The translations under genes and the position numbers were made by a program. Positions 49,293-57,678 of a DNA stretch of 64,000 nt are shown here, in pieces. The stretch is from contig CALQQB010000016.1 in assembly GCA_943332615.1 (NCBI GenBank), forward strand, positions 1-64,000. The letters are read 5' to 3'. Numbering within the stretch: the stretch's first letter is position 1; each line of letters begins with the position of its first letter. Origin of the DNA: Phenylobacterium deserti. Its GTDB lineage: Bacteria > Pseudomonadota > Alphaproteobacteria > Caulobacterales > Caulobacteraceae. The notes under the pieces are model-generated. The model was not told where the DNA came from. It did not search any database and worked only from the letters and a program-made list of their open reading frames with translations.

Positions 49293-50087
49293 CTATTTTG
49301 CGGCAGTCAGGCGACCCTGCAGCAGCGGATGGATTTCGAGGTTGCCGGCGCAGATCGAGCCGGTGGTCAGCATCGTGTCGTCCCCCTCGGCGTCGGTCAC
49401 CTTGCCGCCGGCTTCCCGGACCAGCAGGATGCCGGCCGCCAGGTCCCAGGGCTTCAGGTCCCGCTCCCAGTAGCCATCAAAGCGGCCGGCCGCGACCCAG
49501 GCCAGGTCGAGGGCTGCCGAGCCGAACCGGCGGACGCCCGCGACCCGCTGGCTGATCTGGTGCAGTTCCTTGAGGAACTTCGCGTGCTGGCCATGGCCCA
49601 GGAACGGGATGCCGGTGGCGATGACGGATTCGTCGAGCTTCTGGCGCGCCGCCACCCGCAGTCGGTGGTCGTTGACGAAGGCGCCCTTGCCCTTCTCGGC
49701 CCAGAACGTCTCGTTGGTCACCGGATTATGGGTCAGCGCCGCCACGATCGCGCCGTCGCGTTGCAGGGCGATGTTGATCGCGAAGTGCGGGATGGCGTGC
49801 AGGAAGTTGGTGGTGCCGTCCAGCGGGTCGACGATCCAGGTGTGGGTCTTGTCGGTGCCCTCGATCAGGCCGCGTTCCTCGCCGAGGAAGCTGTAGCCGG
49901 GGCGGGCCTTGGAGAGCGACTCGAAGATCACCTGCTCCGCCTTCAGGTCGGCGGCCGAGACGAAGTCGGCCGGCGCCTTCTTGGCGACCTGCAGCTCGGC
50001 GAGTTCGCCGAAGTCACGGTTGAGCCCGCGCGCGGCCTTGCGCGCAGCGTCGCTCATCACCTTCAGGAGGGCGGATTGGGTGCTCAC
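49293..50087 (-). CDS. Inositol monophosphatase family protein (SuhB/ImpA-like)
   Basis: The 264-residue phosphatase has the metal-site motifs GEERG (Glu70) and WIVDPLDGTTNF (Asp87, Asp90) and the late motif DLKPWDLAAGILLVREAGG. It removes phosphate from inositol-1-phosphate or related substrates; SuhB members also take part in rRNA maturation. I chose GTG 50087, which gives the normal length; the open frame reaches 50240 but that part is low-complexity. An ATG at 50057 is an alternative. It precedes the phosphodiesterase gene by 16 bases, so the two are probably one operon of phospholipid-headgroup turnover. Confidence 0.92.
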   Translation of the reverse strand: MSTQSALLKVMSDAARKAARGLNRDFGELAELQVAKKAPADFVSAADLKAEQVIFESLSKARPGYSFLGEERGLIEGTDKTHTWIVDPLDGTTNFLHAIPHFAINIALQRDGAIVAALTHNPVTNETFWAEKGKGAFVNDHRLRVAARQKLDESVIATGIPFLGHGQHAKFLKELHQISQRVAGVRRFGSAALDLAWVAAGRFDGYWERDLKPWDLAAGILLVREAGGKVTDAEGDDTMLTTGSICAGNLEIHPLLQGRLTAAK

Positions 50088-50304
50088 GGTGTGAAAGATC
50101 TCGGCGGGGATAGAAGCCGCGATCCCTACGCGCGAGGGGGCTGGAAAGCAAGGTGGGCGGGCGTCAGCGGCTGGCGGCTCGGCCGGGGCGGGCCGCGAGC
50201 TTGCTTGGCGGCGCTGAAGCCTTGCCACGGACGCGCCCATCCCATGCTAGAGCGCGCCCGCTGACGGGAGCTTCCCCGCATTCGCCCTCCAGCCCCGGAT
50301 CCCG

Positions 50305-50919
50305 ATGACCCAACGCATGCACGACCTGGCGGAGGAGATCGTGCGTCTCCAGGCCGAGCTGGACCGCGAGATCGAACGGCGGCGCAAGGCCCTGGGCTGG
50401 GCGCTGAAGGAACAGATCGGCGAGTTCGAGCACGGTATCGCCGTCCAGCACCGCCAGCTGCGCAAGACGCTGGTCAAATTTTTCGGCGGCGCCAGCTGGC
50501 CGGTCGTACTGACCGCACCGGTGATCTATTCGCTGATCGTGCCCATGGTGATCGTCGACCTCTGGGTCAGCGCCTATCAGGCCATCTGCTTCCGCGCCTA
50601 TGACATCCCGCGGGTGAAGCGCAGCGACTACATCGCCTTCGACCGCGGACGGCTCTCCTATCTGAACGTCATCGAGGCGCTGAATTGCGCCTTCTGCGCC
50701 TATGCCAACGGGGTGGTGGCCTATGTGCGCGAGGTCTCGAGCCGCACCGAGCAGTACTGGTGCCCGATCAAGCACGCCGTGAAGATCACCGACCCCCACC
50801 GGCGCTACTACCAGTTCCTGGAATATGGCGACGCGGAGGGCTATCGCGAGCGGCTCGACGCCTTCCGCCAGCGCCTGAAGACCGAGGCGCCGGCCACACC
50901 CGCCGAGCGCGACGCCTGA
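50305..50919 (+). CDS. Uncharacterised protein with coiled coil, membrane helix and CPIKHA motif
   Basis: The 204-residue protein starts with an amphipathic coiled-coil region (about residues 1-60: LAEEIVRLQAELDREIERRRKAL), followed by a hydrophobic segment (VVLTAPVIYSLIVPMVIVDLWV, about 67-88). The C-terminal part holds a striking set of residues, CAFCAYANG and YWCPIKHA, that could bind a metal or redox cofactor. Similar proteins with this motif occur in other Proteobacteria, from memory, but I know no function. It stands alone, divergent from the inositol-phosphatase-family gene. Confidence 0.8.
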   Translation: MTQRMHDLAEEIVRLQAELDREIERRRKALGWALKEQIGEFEHGIAVQHRQLRKTLVKFFGGASWPVVLTAPVIYSLIVPMVIVDLWVSAYQAICFRAYDIPRVKRSDYIAFDRGRLSYLNVIEALNCAFCAYANGVVAYVREVSSRTEQYWCPIKHAVKITDPHRRYYQFLEYGDAEGYRERLDAFRQRLKTEAPATPAERDA

Positions 50920-51009
50920 GGCGGAGTCCGCTGCTCTGAGACGATAGCTTGCCAAGGGCGCCTGCGCGGGTTCAGGTTCGGACTTCCGTGGCATTCGGGG
51001 AGGAATGGT

Positions 51010-51606
51010 ATGGGCCTCGCACTCATCGCGATGTTGTTCATGCAAGCCGCCGCACCGCAGCGGCCGCCGGCACCCAACGCCGACCTGCCCGGGTGGTCGA
51101 AGACGCCCAGCCAGGCCGAAATGACCGCCGCCTATCCGCCGGACGCGCTGAAGGCGAACCTCGCCGGATCGGCCGTCGTGGAATGCACGGTGGCCGGCAC
51201 GGGAGAGCTGGCCGACTGCGCAGTCGCCGGCGAGTCGCCGTCGAACGCCGGGTTCGGCGCGGCGGCGCTGTCACTGTCGCCCAGGTTCCAGATGCCGCCG
51301 AAGAGCCCGTCGGGCGCCGCCACCGCGGGGCGGACCGTGCGGTTTCCGATCCGCTGGCTGAACAGCGCCAAGACCCAGATGCCGCCGGTGATCATCTATG
51401 GCGACACCGGACAGAGCGGCAGCGTGGTGTTCAACTGCCGCGTGGCGGCCGACCGCAGCATCGACAACTGCGTGTTCGTCGATGCGAAGCCGCCCGGAAA
51501 CACCCTGCTCAAACAGGCTGGCGAGGCGGTTTTTCGCCTGAAAGCTCCCTATGCGGTCCAGCCCGGCGCGCGGCTGATGGTGGTGGTGCAGATCAAACCG
51601 ATCTGA
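51010..51606 (+). CDS. TonB C-terminal-like protein with two repeats
   Basis: The 198-residue protein has a short hydrophobic N-terminus (MGLALIAMLFMQAAA), then a domain resembling the TonB C-terminal fold (AYPPDALKANLAGSAVVECTVAGTGELADC). A second, weaker copy follows (GSVVFNCRVAADRSIDNCVFV). Paired cysteines in each copy suggest disulfides and a periplasmic location. It lacks the long proline linker of true energy transducers, so it may be an accessory or binding protein. It ends 78 bases before the TIR gene on the same strand. Confidence 0.75.
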   Translation: MGLALIAMLFMQAAAPQRPPAPNADLPGWSKTPSQAEMTAAYPPDALKANLAGSAVVECTVAGTGELADCAVAGESPSNAGFGAAALSLSPRFQMPPKSPSGAATAGRTVRFPIRWLNSAKTQMPPVIIYGDTGQSGSVVFNCRVAADRSIDNCVFVDAKPPGNTLLKQAGEAVFRLKAPYAVQPGARLMVVVQIKPI

Positions 51607-51684
51607 CGCACTCGAACTATTGCTGTGATGGTGCGGACGGCGCCCGCCAGCGCCTCAATTGGCCTGCGGATCAGGGGCGACGGC

Positions 51685-53691
51685 ATGAAATACTCGGCGT
51701 TCATCAGCTACAACCACCGTGATCGAAAGACCGCGGCCTGGTTGCATAGTGCGCTTGAGACCTATCGCATCCCAAAGGCGCTCTGGGGTCGGGAAAGCCC
51801 GCTTGGCGTGCTGGGCAAACGACTGCCGCCGGTGTTCCAGGATCGCGAGGAACTGGCCGCCTCCACGGACCTGGCGGGCTCGGTGCTGGAGGCGCTGGAG
51901 CAGTCGGCGTCGCTGATCGTGATCTGCACGCCGAACGGCCGCCGCTCGCGCTGGGTGAACGAGGAGATCCGCACCTTCACCAAGATGGGGCGGCGCCACC
52001 GCATCCAGTGCCTGATCGCGGGCGGCGAGCCCAACGCCTCCAACGTGGCCGGCATGGACCCGGAGCTGGAGGCCCTGCCCCCGGCCCTGTTCGAGAACGG
52101 CGAGACCGAGCCGCTGGGCGCCGACATCCGCGACGGCCAGGACGGCAAGCTGAACGGCAAGCTCAAGCTGCTCGCGGGCCTGCTGGACGTGCGCTACGAC
52201 GAACTGCGCCAGCGCGAGGCGATCCGGCGACAGCGGCAGCTGACGATGGTGGCCGCGGGGTCCGCCGCGGGCTTCGTGGTGATGAGTGGGCTGACGGCGG
52301 CGGCCGTGCTGCAGCGCGCTGAGGCGATCAAGCAGCGGGATATCGCGCGGCAGAAGACGCTCACCGCCGAGCGGACGGTCGAGTTCGTGAAGTCGATCTT
52401 CACGGTCTCGGACCCGTCCGAGGCCCGGGGCGCCAGCATCACGGCGCGGGAAGTCCTCGACCGCGGCGCGCGGCAGATCGAGGCGGAACTGAACGACGAG
52501 CCGTCGGTGAAAACCGAACTCAGCGTGACGCTGGGCGAGGTCTATATGGGCCTGGGCCTATATCGTCAGGGCGAGACCCTGGTGCGGAGCACGTTCAAGA
52601 TTCCCGGGCGCGACCGGGACGCGGTTGTCCGGCAGTTCGCAGCGCTTGGTGACGCCCAATCCAAGCAGAGCGATTTCGCGGGGGCGGCGAAGTCGTATGG
52701 CGCCGCGCTGGCGGAAGCGCGCAAGCCGGACAGCCGCAGCGAGGAGATGATCCCGCGGATCCTGGTCGGGCTGGGAGAGGCGCAGGCCTCCAACGACGAC
52801 TTCGCCAGCGCCGACAAGTCGGTCGGTGAGGCGCTGCGCCTGGATATCGCCCGGCTGGGGCCCGATCACCCCGACGTCGCGCGCGATATCGAGACCCAGG
52901 GCTTGAGCGCGCTCTACGCGGGGGAGATGGAACGGGCGCAATCGCTGTATGAGCGCGCCCTGAAGATCCGCGAGCGCCGGCAGGGCGGGCTTCACCCGAA
53001 GGTCGCCGAGGACCTGAACCAGCTCGGGACGATCGCTTTTTTCCGCCGCGACGGCCGCACGGCGGAAGCCTACTGGCGTCGTGTATTGGCGGCCAATGAG
53101 GCGGTACTGGGACCGATGCACCCCGACCTGGCGACGACCTTGAACAACATCGGCCGCGTGCTGCTGGAGCGGCGCGACTTCGCCAAGGCGGAGGCGTCCT
53201 ACAGGCGGTCGCTGGCCATCACGCTGCGGGAACGCGACGAGACGTTCGAGGACCTCGCCTTCACGTTCGCCAGCCTGGGGCTGATCAAGGGTGCGACGGA
53301 CGAGCCTGCGGCGGCTGAAGCCCTGTTCCGCAAGGCGCTGACGGCGGCAAGGATCCACCGCCACCGCAACCTGGCGCCGGTGATGACCGACCTCGCCGAT
53401 GTCCTTTGCGTGCTGGGCCGCCAGGCCGATGCGGCGACCCTGCTCCGCGAGGCGCGGCCGATCATGGCGAAGACCTATCCGGACGATCCGTGGCGGGTCG
53501 CCTGGATCGACAACGTGCAGGGCGGGTGCCTGCTGAAGCAGGGACGGCTCGCCGAGGCCCAGAGGCTGCTGGGGGACAGCCAGAAGGTGCTGGCGAAACG
53601 CTGGCCCATCGACAGTCTCTACGGCTATGCCGTGAGGGAGCGCATCCGAGACCTCGACTCGGCGCTGCGGAAATCGGGCGCGATCCTCTGA
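51685..53691 (+). CDS. TIR domain - membrane helix - TPR protein
   Basis: The 668-residue protein has an N-terminal TIR domain (about residues 1-150: KYSAFISYNHRDRKTAAWLH, FQDREELAAS, SASLIVICTPNGRRSRWVNEE), a single hydrophobic helix at about 187-209, and then tetratricopeptide repeats from about 270 to the end (for example ALYAGEMERAQSLYERALKIRE and LLERRDFAKAEASYRRSLAI). Glu94 in WVNEEI aligns with the catalytic Glu of NAD-cleaving TIR domains. The topology would put TIR in the cytosol and the TPRs on the other side. I chose ATG 51685, which starts the TIR strand. It could be a stress or phage-defence sensor or a housekeeping signalling protein. Confidence 0.9.
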   Translation: MKYSAFISYNHRDRKTAAWLHSALETYRIPKALWGRESPLGVLGKRLPPVFQDREELAASTDLAGSVLEALEQSASLIVICTPNGRRSRWVNEEIRTFTKMGRRHRIQCLIAGGEPNASNVAGMDPELEALPPALFENGETEPLGADIRDGQDGKLNGKLKLLAGLLDVRYDELRQREAIRRQRQLTMVAAGSAAGFVVMSGLTAAAVLQRAEAIKQRDIARQKTLTAERTVEFVKSIFTVSDPSEARGASITAREVLDRGARQIEAELNDEPSVKTELSVTLGEVYMGLGLYRQGETLVRSTFKIPGRDRDAVVRQFAALGDAQSKQSDFAGAAKSYGAALAEARKPDSRSEEMIPRILVGLGEAQASNDDFASADKSVGEALRLDIARLGPDHPDVARDIETQGLSALYAGEMERAQSLYERALKIRERRQGGLHPKVAEDLNQLGTIAFFRRDGRTAEAYWRRVLAANEAVLGPMHPDLATTLNNIGRVLLERRDFAKAEASYRRSLAITLRERDETFEDLAFTFASLGLIKGATDEPAAAEALFRKALTAARIHRHRNLAPVMTDLADVLCVLGRQADAATLLREARPIMAKTYPDDPWRVAWIDNVQGGCLLKQGRLAEAQRLLGDSQKVLAKRWPIDSLYGYAVRERIRDLDSALRKSGAIL

Positions 53692-53765
53692 GACCCCTTG
53701 CGGCGATTCTCTAACGGAGCCCGCTGCGCGCCGATCATCAGGCGGACCATCGAATGGCCACGAGT

Positions 53766-53793
53766 CCTCCTCCTCAGTTGAGGAGGGTTGGGC
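53766..53793. repeat. CCTCC/GGAGG hairpin repeat (third copy)
   Basis: CCTCCTC-AGTT-GAGGAGG lies here, flanked by GTTGGGCGACC. Read on the minus strand it matches the 31506 copy including CCCAACC before the stem. It lies between the TIR gene and the convergent PEP-CTERM gene and probably serves as a transcription end or a REP-like element. Confidence 0.6.
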
Positions 53794-53812
53794 GACCGCA
53801 GCCAACCGGCGA

Positions 53813-54640
53813 TCAGACTGCTGTCAACGGAACCTTGCGCCGCGACCGCAACGCTGAACCGACGCCTGCGAACCCGGCGACGAGCAGCCCCCATACGCCC
53901 GGTTCCGGAGCGGCGGAGATCCGTTCCGGGTCGAACTTGGCCAAAAGTGTGTAGCCGGCCTTTGCGCTATTCAGTCCGCCGAAGGCGACGTTGAAGCCGC
54001 GCGCGGCCGGCGTCAGGGTCAGGGTGTGGAGATTCTTTGGGCAGTCGAAGTTGGAGCTTGAGCATGAAAACCATGCAACATGAATGACCGGGTCGATATG
54101 GTTGTAGTTGGCGTCGAAAGGAAAGAAAGAATTCGCATTGTCTCGCGTATCGCTACCCAAATAGTAAGGATCCTTGAGGGTGCTAGCGATCTGCGGCGGG
54201 AAGAACCCCTCTCCCGAAAAGCCCGTATCGATAGACTCCAGGATTTTGAAGCTTGACCTCCAATAGTCCTGGAGCTTCTTGAACTCAGGCGTGTCTTCGA
54301 ACGGTCGCCCAAAGAAACCGGTATTTACGCCATCAGGAGGTGGAATCAGGTCTCCGGCAACGAATTGCAGAACTCCGTTGTCAAGGATGCGAAATCGATC
54401 CGTCTTTCCAGATGAAAATTCTATGGAATAAGGAAGTGTGTAAAAGCTTCCGCACTCGTCTCCAATAGAGCCACGGGAGAATGTGGCGCAGTAGCCGCCA
54501 AAGTAGAAATTTTTAGGGAGGCCGCCCGACGAGTCCACGGCCGTGTACCGCGCCTGGGCCGCGGTCGCGAGCATCAGCCCGGCCGCGACGGTGGCGCCCA
54601 TGAGCAGGGCGTGGAGCGCGGCCTTGAGTCTCGAAGCCAT
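53813..54640 (-). CDS. PEPxxWA-CTERM sorting domain protein
   Basis: From ATG 54640 the product has 275 residues with a signal peptide (MASRLKAALHALLMGATVAAGLMLATAAQA) and a C-terminal sorting signal: PEPGVWGLLVAGFAG followed by a basic RSRRK cluster. Such proteins are exported, processed by an exosortase-like system and often end up on the surface or in the matrix. The middle part is rich in Gly, Phe, Tyr and Asn and has no named domain. The gene is noticeably richer in A+T than its neighbours, suggesting recent gain or relaxed codon use. The sorting machinery is not encoded in the window. Confidence 0.85.
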   Translation of the reverse strand: MASRLKAALHALLMGATVAAGLMLATAAQARYTAVDSSGGLPKNFYFGGYCATFSRGSIGDECGSFYTLPYSIEFSSGKTDRFRILDNGVLQFVAGDLIPPPDGVNTGFFGRPFEDTPEFKKLQDYWRSSFKILESIDTGFSGEGFFPPQIASTLKDPYYLGSDTRDNANSFFPFDANYNHIDPVIHVAWFSCSSSNFDCPKNLHTLTLTPAARGFNVAFGGLNSAKAGYTLLAKFDPERISAAPEPGVWGLLVAGFAGVGSALRSRRKVPLTAV

Positions 54641-54904
54641 CTTCCGCACCCCCCGATCCGCTGAGATGGCGTGCGCGCGCACCACGACGCGTTCGAGCGT
54701 GACGTCATATCCGCCGGCCTGCGCCGGTTCAGCGAGCCACATTGTCCTTCGCGTGGCTAAAGCGGACGCCATGAGGCGCGCGGTGTGCCTGATCCGCTTC
54801 AGCATCTTGAAGTCCTCCGCGCCGGTCCAAACTCGGCACCCACCAGAGCCAGAGAGCCCTCAGCAGGTCACAGCCAAGCCTGGTGCGGGAGTGCACAATT
54901 TTGA

Positions 54905-55804
54905 TCAGCCCGCGCGCGCGAGCCCGTGTTCCCGCGCCGCCAGGGCGCCGGCGGCGAGGGTCTGCGCCAGCTGGATGGCGTAGAAGATGGCCATCTCCTC
55001 GCGGGCTGCCGGCCGGAAGTTGACGTAGCCATCGGCGTCCAGGTCGGCCAGGCCCTCGGCGGCGGCGGTCTTGAGGATGCGAGCCACCTGAACCCGCGCA
55101 ACGCCCGCGACCTGGGCCAGGCCCTTGATCGTGATGGGGCCGGCGCGGGCCGGCGGGAAGGCCGGGTCAGCGTCACTGGCCAGCAGGGTCCACAGGACAT
55201 GGCTGCCGGCATAGGGGTGCATGAACACGCGCAAGAAGGCGGGCACAGGCTGCTCCCGTTGCATGGAGACGAGGTAGCCTGCCGCCGACAGGCGGCCGTA
55301 GGTCTGCCGCGCCACCGCGCCGTCCGGTCCCAGCAGCAGCGCGATATCGGGTGCGATCGGTCGCACGGCCGACAGAGCGGCTTCGAAATGACGATCCCAC
55401 GCCGCTGCGAAGATGGGTGTCGGCGTGTAGATCGTCGCGCCGCGGAGGCCGCCCGAACCGCGGACCAGATAGCCCAGATACTCCAGGAAATGCAGTTGCG
55501 CCCGCGCGCGACCGGCGCTCAGCAGGCCTGAGGCGGCGCAGGCCGCCTTCAGCCGCGGCAGCGTGAGGCCGCCATCCTGATGCAGGCCAAAGCCCCACAT
55601 CGCCGCGACGTAGCGTCCCGCATCCTTGAAGATCGCGTCCAGCGCCGGGTCGCTGGCCGAGAGGTTGAGCATTCCGCGCGCCAGCGCCCGCGCCGCCTCG
55701 CTGAACGCGGGGTGGGTCATCACCCGCCCGGCCGCGCCGAACACATCGCTCGCGGCGTCCGCCCAGGACGAAAGGCCGGCAGGATCGCCAACTGAGTCCG
55801 CCAT
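54905..55804 (-). CDS. Hypothetical regulator with two winged-helix-like regions
   Basis: The 299-residue protein shows two segments that look like winged helix-turn-helix domains. One is at about residues 78-120 (LTLPRLKAACAASGLLSAGR, ending in LEYLGYLVRG). The other is at about 225-268 (ITIKGLAQVAGVARVQVARI, then AEGLADLDADGYVNF). The N-terminal 60 residues are helical. There is no signal peptide. It resembles an uncharacterised alphaproteobacterial family of putative transcription factors; DNA binding is inferred from the motif shape only. It stands alone, with about 200 bases on either side. Confidence 0.72.
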   Translation of the reverse strand: MADSVGDPAGLSSWADAASDVFGAAGRVMTHPAFSEAARALARGMLNLSASDPALDAIFKDAGRYVAAMWGFGLHQDGGLTLPRLKAACAASGLLSAGRARAQLHFLEYLGYLVRGSGGLRGATIYTPTPIFAAAWDRHFEAALSAVRPIAPDIALLLGPDGAVARQTYGRLSAAGYLVSMQREQPVPAFLRVFMHPYAGSHVLWTLLASDADPAFPPARAGPITIKGLAQVAGVARVQVARILKTAAAEGLADLDADGYVNFRPAAREEMAIFYAIQLAQTLAAGALAAREHGLARAG

Positions 55805-56007
55805 GCTGCCCCCTGATCACGTCAAAGAAGCAGACCTTTGGCCCGGTTGTCCAGGGACGGGCGGTTGCCATCGCCCGGGAGCTTTCCCCCCCGCGTGACC
55901 GCGAATCCAGGTCGCGTGCACGCCCGTGAAGTCCCGATCAGAAAGGTGGGCGACGTCGGGATCATGACGCCTCGACGCCACCCGTCGGGCCGACTCAGCA
56001 CCTTTGC

Positions 56008-56658
56008 TTAGGCCCGCTCCGCCACCCCCGCGGCGATCTCGTGGTTGAGCGCCTTTATGGCGGCCGCGGGGCCGTCGGGGTAGGTCCAGACGCCGGCCGA
56101 GACGGCGGCGAAGTCGGCGCCGGCCCGGGCGATCTCGCGGACATTGGCGGCGGTGATGCCGCCGATGGCGACACAGGGGACTTCCATCACCGCCTGCCAG
56201 TCGGTGAGGATCTCAAGCTCGGCGCGGGTCGGCGCGTCCTTGGTGGTGGTGGGATAGAAGGCGCCGAAGGCGACGTAGTCGGCGCCGGCCTCGGCCGCTT
56301 CCATGGCCAGATGGCGGCTGTCGTGGCAGGTGACGCCGACCATGCGGTCCTTGCCGACGATGCGGCGGGCCTCGGCATAGCTGGCGTCGGTCTGGCCCAC
56401 ATGCACGCCGTCGCAGCCCAGGCGGGCGGCCAGGTCGGGACGGTCGTTCAGGATCGCGGCGACGCCCCGCGCCTGGCACATGGGCAGGATCACATCGGCG
56501 GCGGCGGCGATGATGTCGTCGAGGGCGTCCTTCAGCCGGATCTGCAGGGCGGCCACGTCGCCGGCGTCCAGCGCGTGCGCCAGGGTGTGGCCGAACGCGG
56601 CCAGGTCATCCAGGCGGGGCGGGGTGATCAGGTAGAGACGGCAGAGGGGCAGGGCCAT
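56008..56658 (-). CDS. thiE: Thiamine phosphate synthase
   Basis: ThiE joins the thiazole and pyrimidine halves to make thiamine monophosphate. The 216-residue TIM-barrel protein has LYLITPP at the start, [22 protein letters not shown] in the centre (pyrophosphate and Mg binding) and [42 protein letters not shown] near the end binds phosphate. The length fits a single-domain ThiE. No other thiamine genes are nearby; it is divergent from the bfd-bfr pair. Confidence 0.95.
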   Translation of the reverse strand: MALPLCRLYLITPPRLDDLAAFGHTLAHALDAGDVAALQIRLKDALDDIIAAAADVILPMCQARGVAAILNDRPDLAARLGCDGVHVGQTDASYAEARRIVGKDRMVGVTCHDSRHLAMEAAEAGADYVAFGAFYPTTTKDAPTRAELEILTDWQAVMEVPCVAIGGITAANVREIARAGADFAAVSAGVWTYPDGPAAAIKALNHEIAAGVAERA

Positions 56659-56770
56659 GCCGCCTCAAGACCCTATCTGAGCAGCAGCTTCAAGGCATAG
56701 GCGATGGCGGCGCAGGAGAAGGCGCCTGCGGACGCAGAGCCTACCTTGGGGATCGCCACCTTCAAAATAC

Positions 56771-56809
56771 TGCGAATGACTTGCAAACGCGTTCGCAAAG
56801 AGCTATCTG
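56771..56809 (+). promoter_or_regulatory. bfd promoter with Fur/iron-type palindromes
   Basis: TTGCAA (56781-56786) and TATCTG (56804-56809) are 17 bases apart, 29 bases before the bfd ATG. Overlapping them are two palindromes: TGCGAATGACTTGCA (56771-56785) and TTGCAAACGCGTTCGCAA (56781-56798, one mismatched pair). The TGC...GCA pattern is reminiscent of alphaproteobacterial Fur boxes, fitting iron-starvation induction of bfd. Confidence 0.5.
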
Positions 56810-56838
56810 TGACGCCTCAGCAGGAACCCCCTCGCGCC

Positions 56839-57024
56839 ATGTACGTCTGCAACTGCAACGGCATCCGGGAACGTCAGGTCCGCGCGGCGATCGCCGCCGG
56901 CGCCACCCGCCCGGCGCAGATCTTCAAGGCCTGCGATTCGGCCGCCCAGTGCGCCCGCTGCGTCTGCGACATGCGCAAGATCCTGGACGAAGAGCGCGAG
57001 GCCCTGCGGTTCGCCGCCGAATAG
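56839..57024 (+). CDS. bfd: Bacterioferritin-associated ferredoxin
   Basis: Bfd is a small [2Fe-2S] protein that docks on bacterioferritin and feeds electrons to release stored iron. The 61-residue protein has four cysteine ligands in the Bfd pattern: MYVCNCNG near the start and CARC in the second half (SAAQCARCVCDM). I chose ATG 56839, which matches the family start; upstream in-frame codons run through the promoter. It lies 111 bases upstream of bfr on the same strand. Confidence 0.93.
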   Translation: MYVCNCNGIRERQVRAAIAAGATRPAQIFKACDSAAQCARCVCDMRKILDEEREALRFAAE

Positions 57025-57135
57025 GCGGGGCTTCGCGGGCCGTCCAGCGACCGCAAATCACTCGCAGACATAGTCTTTGACACGGCGGGCCACGGCGATG
57101 CACTCCCGCAGCAGGGGACTGGACGGAGCACGACG

Positions 57136-57618
57136 ATGCAAGGCGACAAGGCGATCATCAAGCTGCTGAACGCGGTGCTCACCAATGAACTCACGTCGGT
57201 GAACCAGTATTACCTGCACGCGCGGATGTACGAGAACTGGGGCTTCGCGCGGATCGGCAAGATCACCTACGAAGAGTCGATCGGCGAGATGAAGCACGCC
57301 GACAAGCTGATCAAGCGCATCCTGTTCCTCGACGGCCTGCCCAACCTGCAGGACCTGCACAAGCTGGCGATCGGCGAGACCCTGGTCGAGGGCATGACCT
57401 CTGACCTGGGCCTGGAGACCAAGGGACGCGCGACCCTGATCGAGGGGATCAAGCTCAGCGAGACCTCCGCCGACTTCGTGACCCGCGCGATCCTGACCGA
57501 GATTCTCTCCGACACCGAAGAGCACATCGACTTCCTCGAAACCCAGCTCAGCCTGGCCAAGAGCCTGGGCGAAGGCAACTACCTGCAGAGCGCCATGGGC
57601 GAGTTGCCGTCGAGCTAG
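57136..57618 (+). CDS. bfr: Bacterioferritin
   Basis: Bfr stores iron in a 24-subunit shell. The 160-residue protein keeps ferroxidase ligands Glu18, Glu51, His54, Glu94 and His130 and the heme-ligand Met52 (SIGEMKHADK). The position of the sixth ferroxidase ligand, Glu127 in E. coli, is Thr127 here (SDTEEHIDF). It follows bfd, its redox partner, so the pair manages iron storage and release. The ATG has GGACGGAGC upstream. Confidence 0.96.
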   Translation: MQGDKAIIKLLNAVLTNELTSVNQYYLHARMYENWGFARIGKITYEESIGEMKHADKLIKRILFLDGLPNLQDLHKLAIGETLVEGMTSDLGLETKGRATLIEGIKLSETSADFVTRAILTEILSDTEEHIDFLETQLSLAKSLGEGNYLQSAMGELPSS

Positions 57619-57678
57619 GCTTGCGGCCCGCCGCAGGGCGCCCCACCGTCGCCCGCAACAGGACGCGGGGAGATCGGG

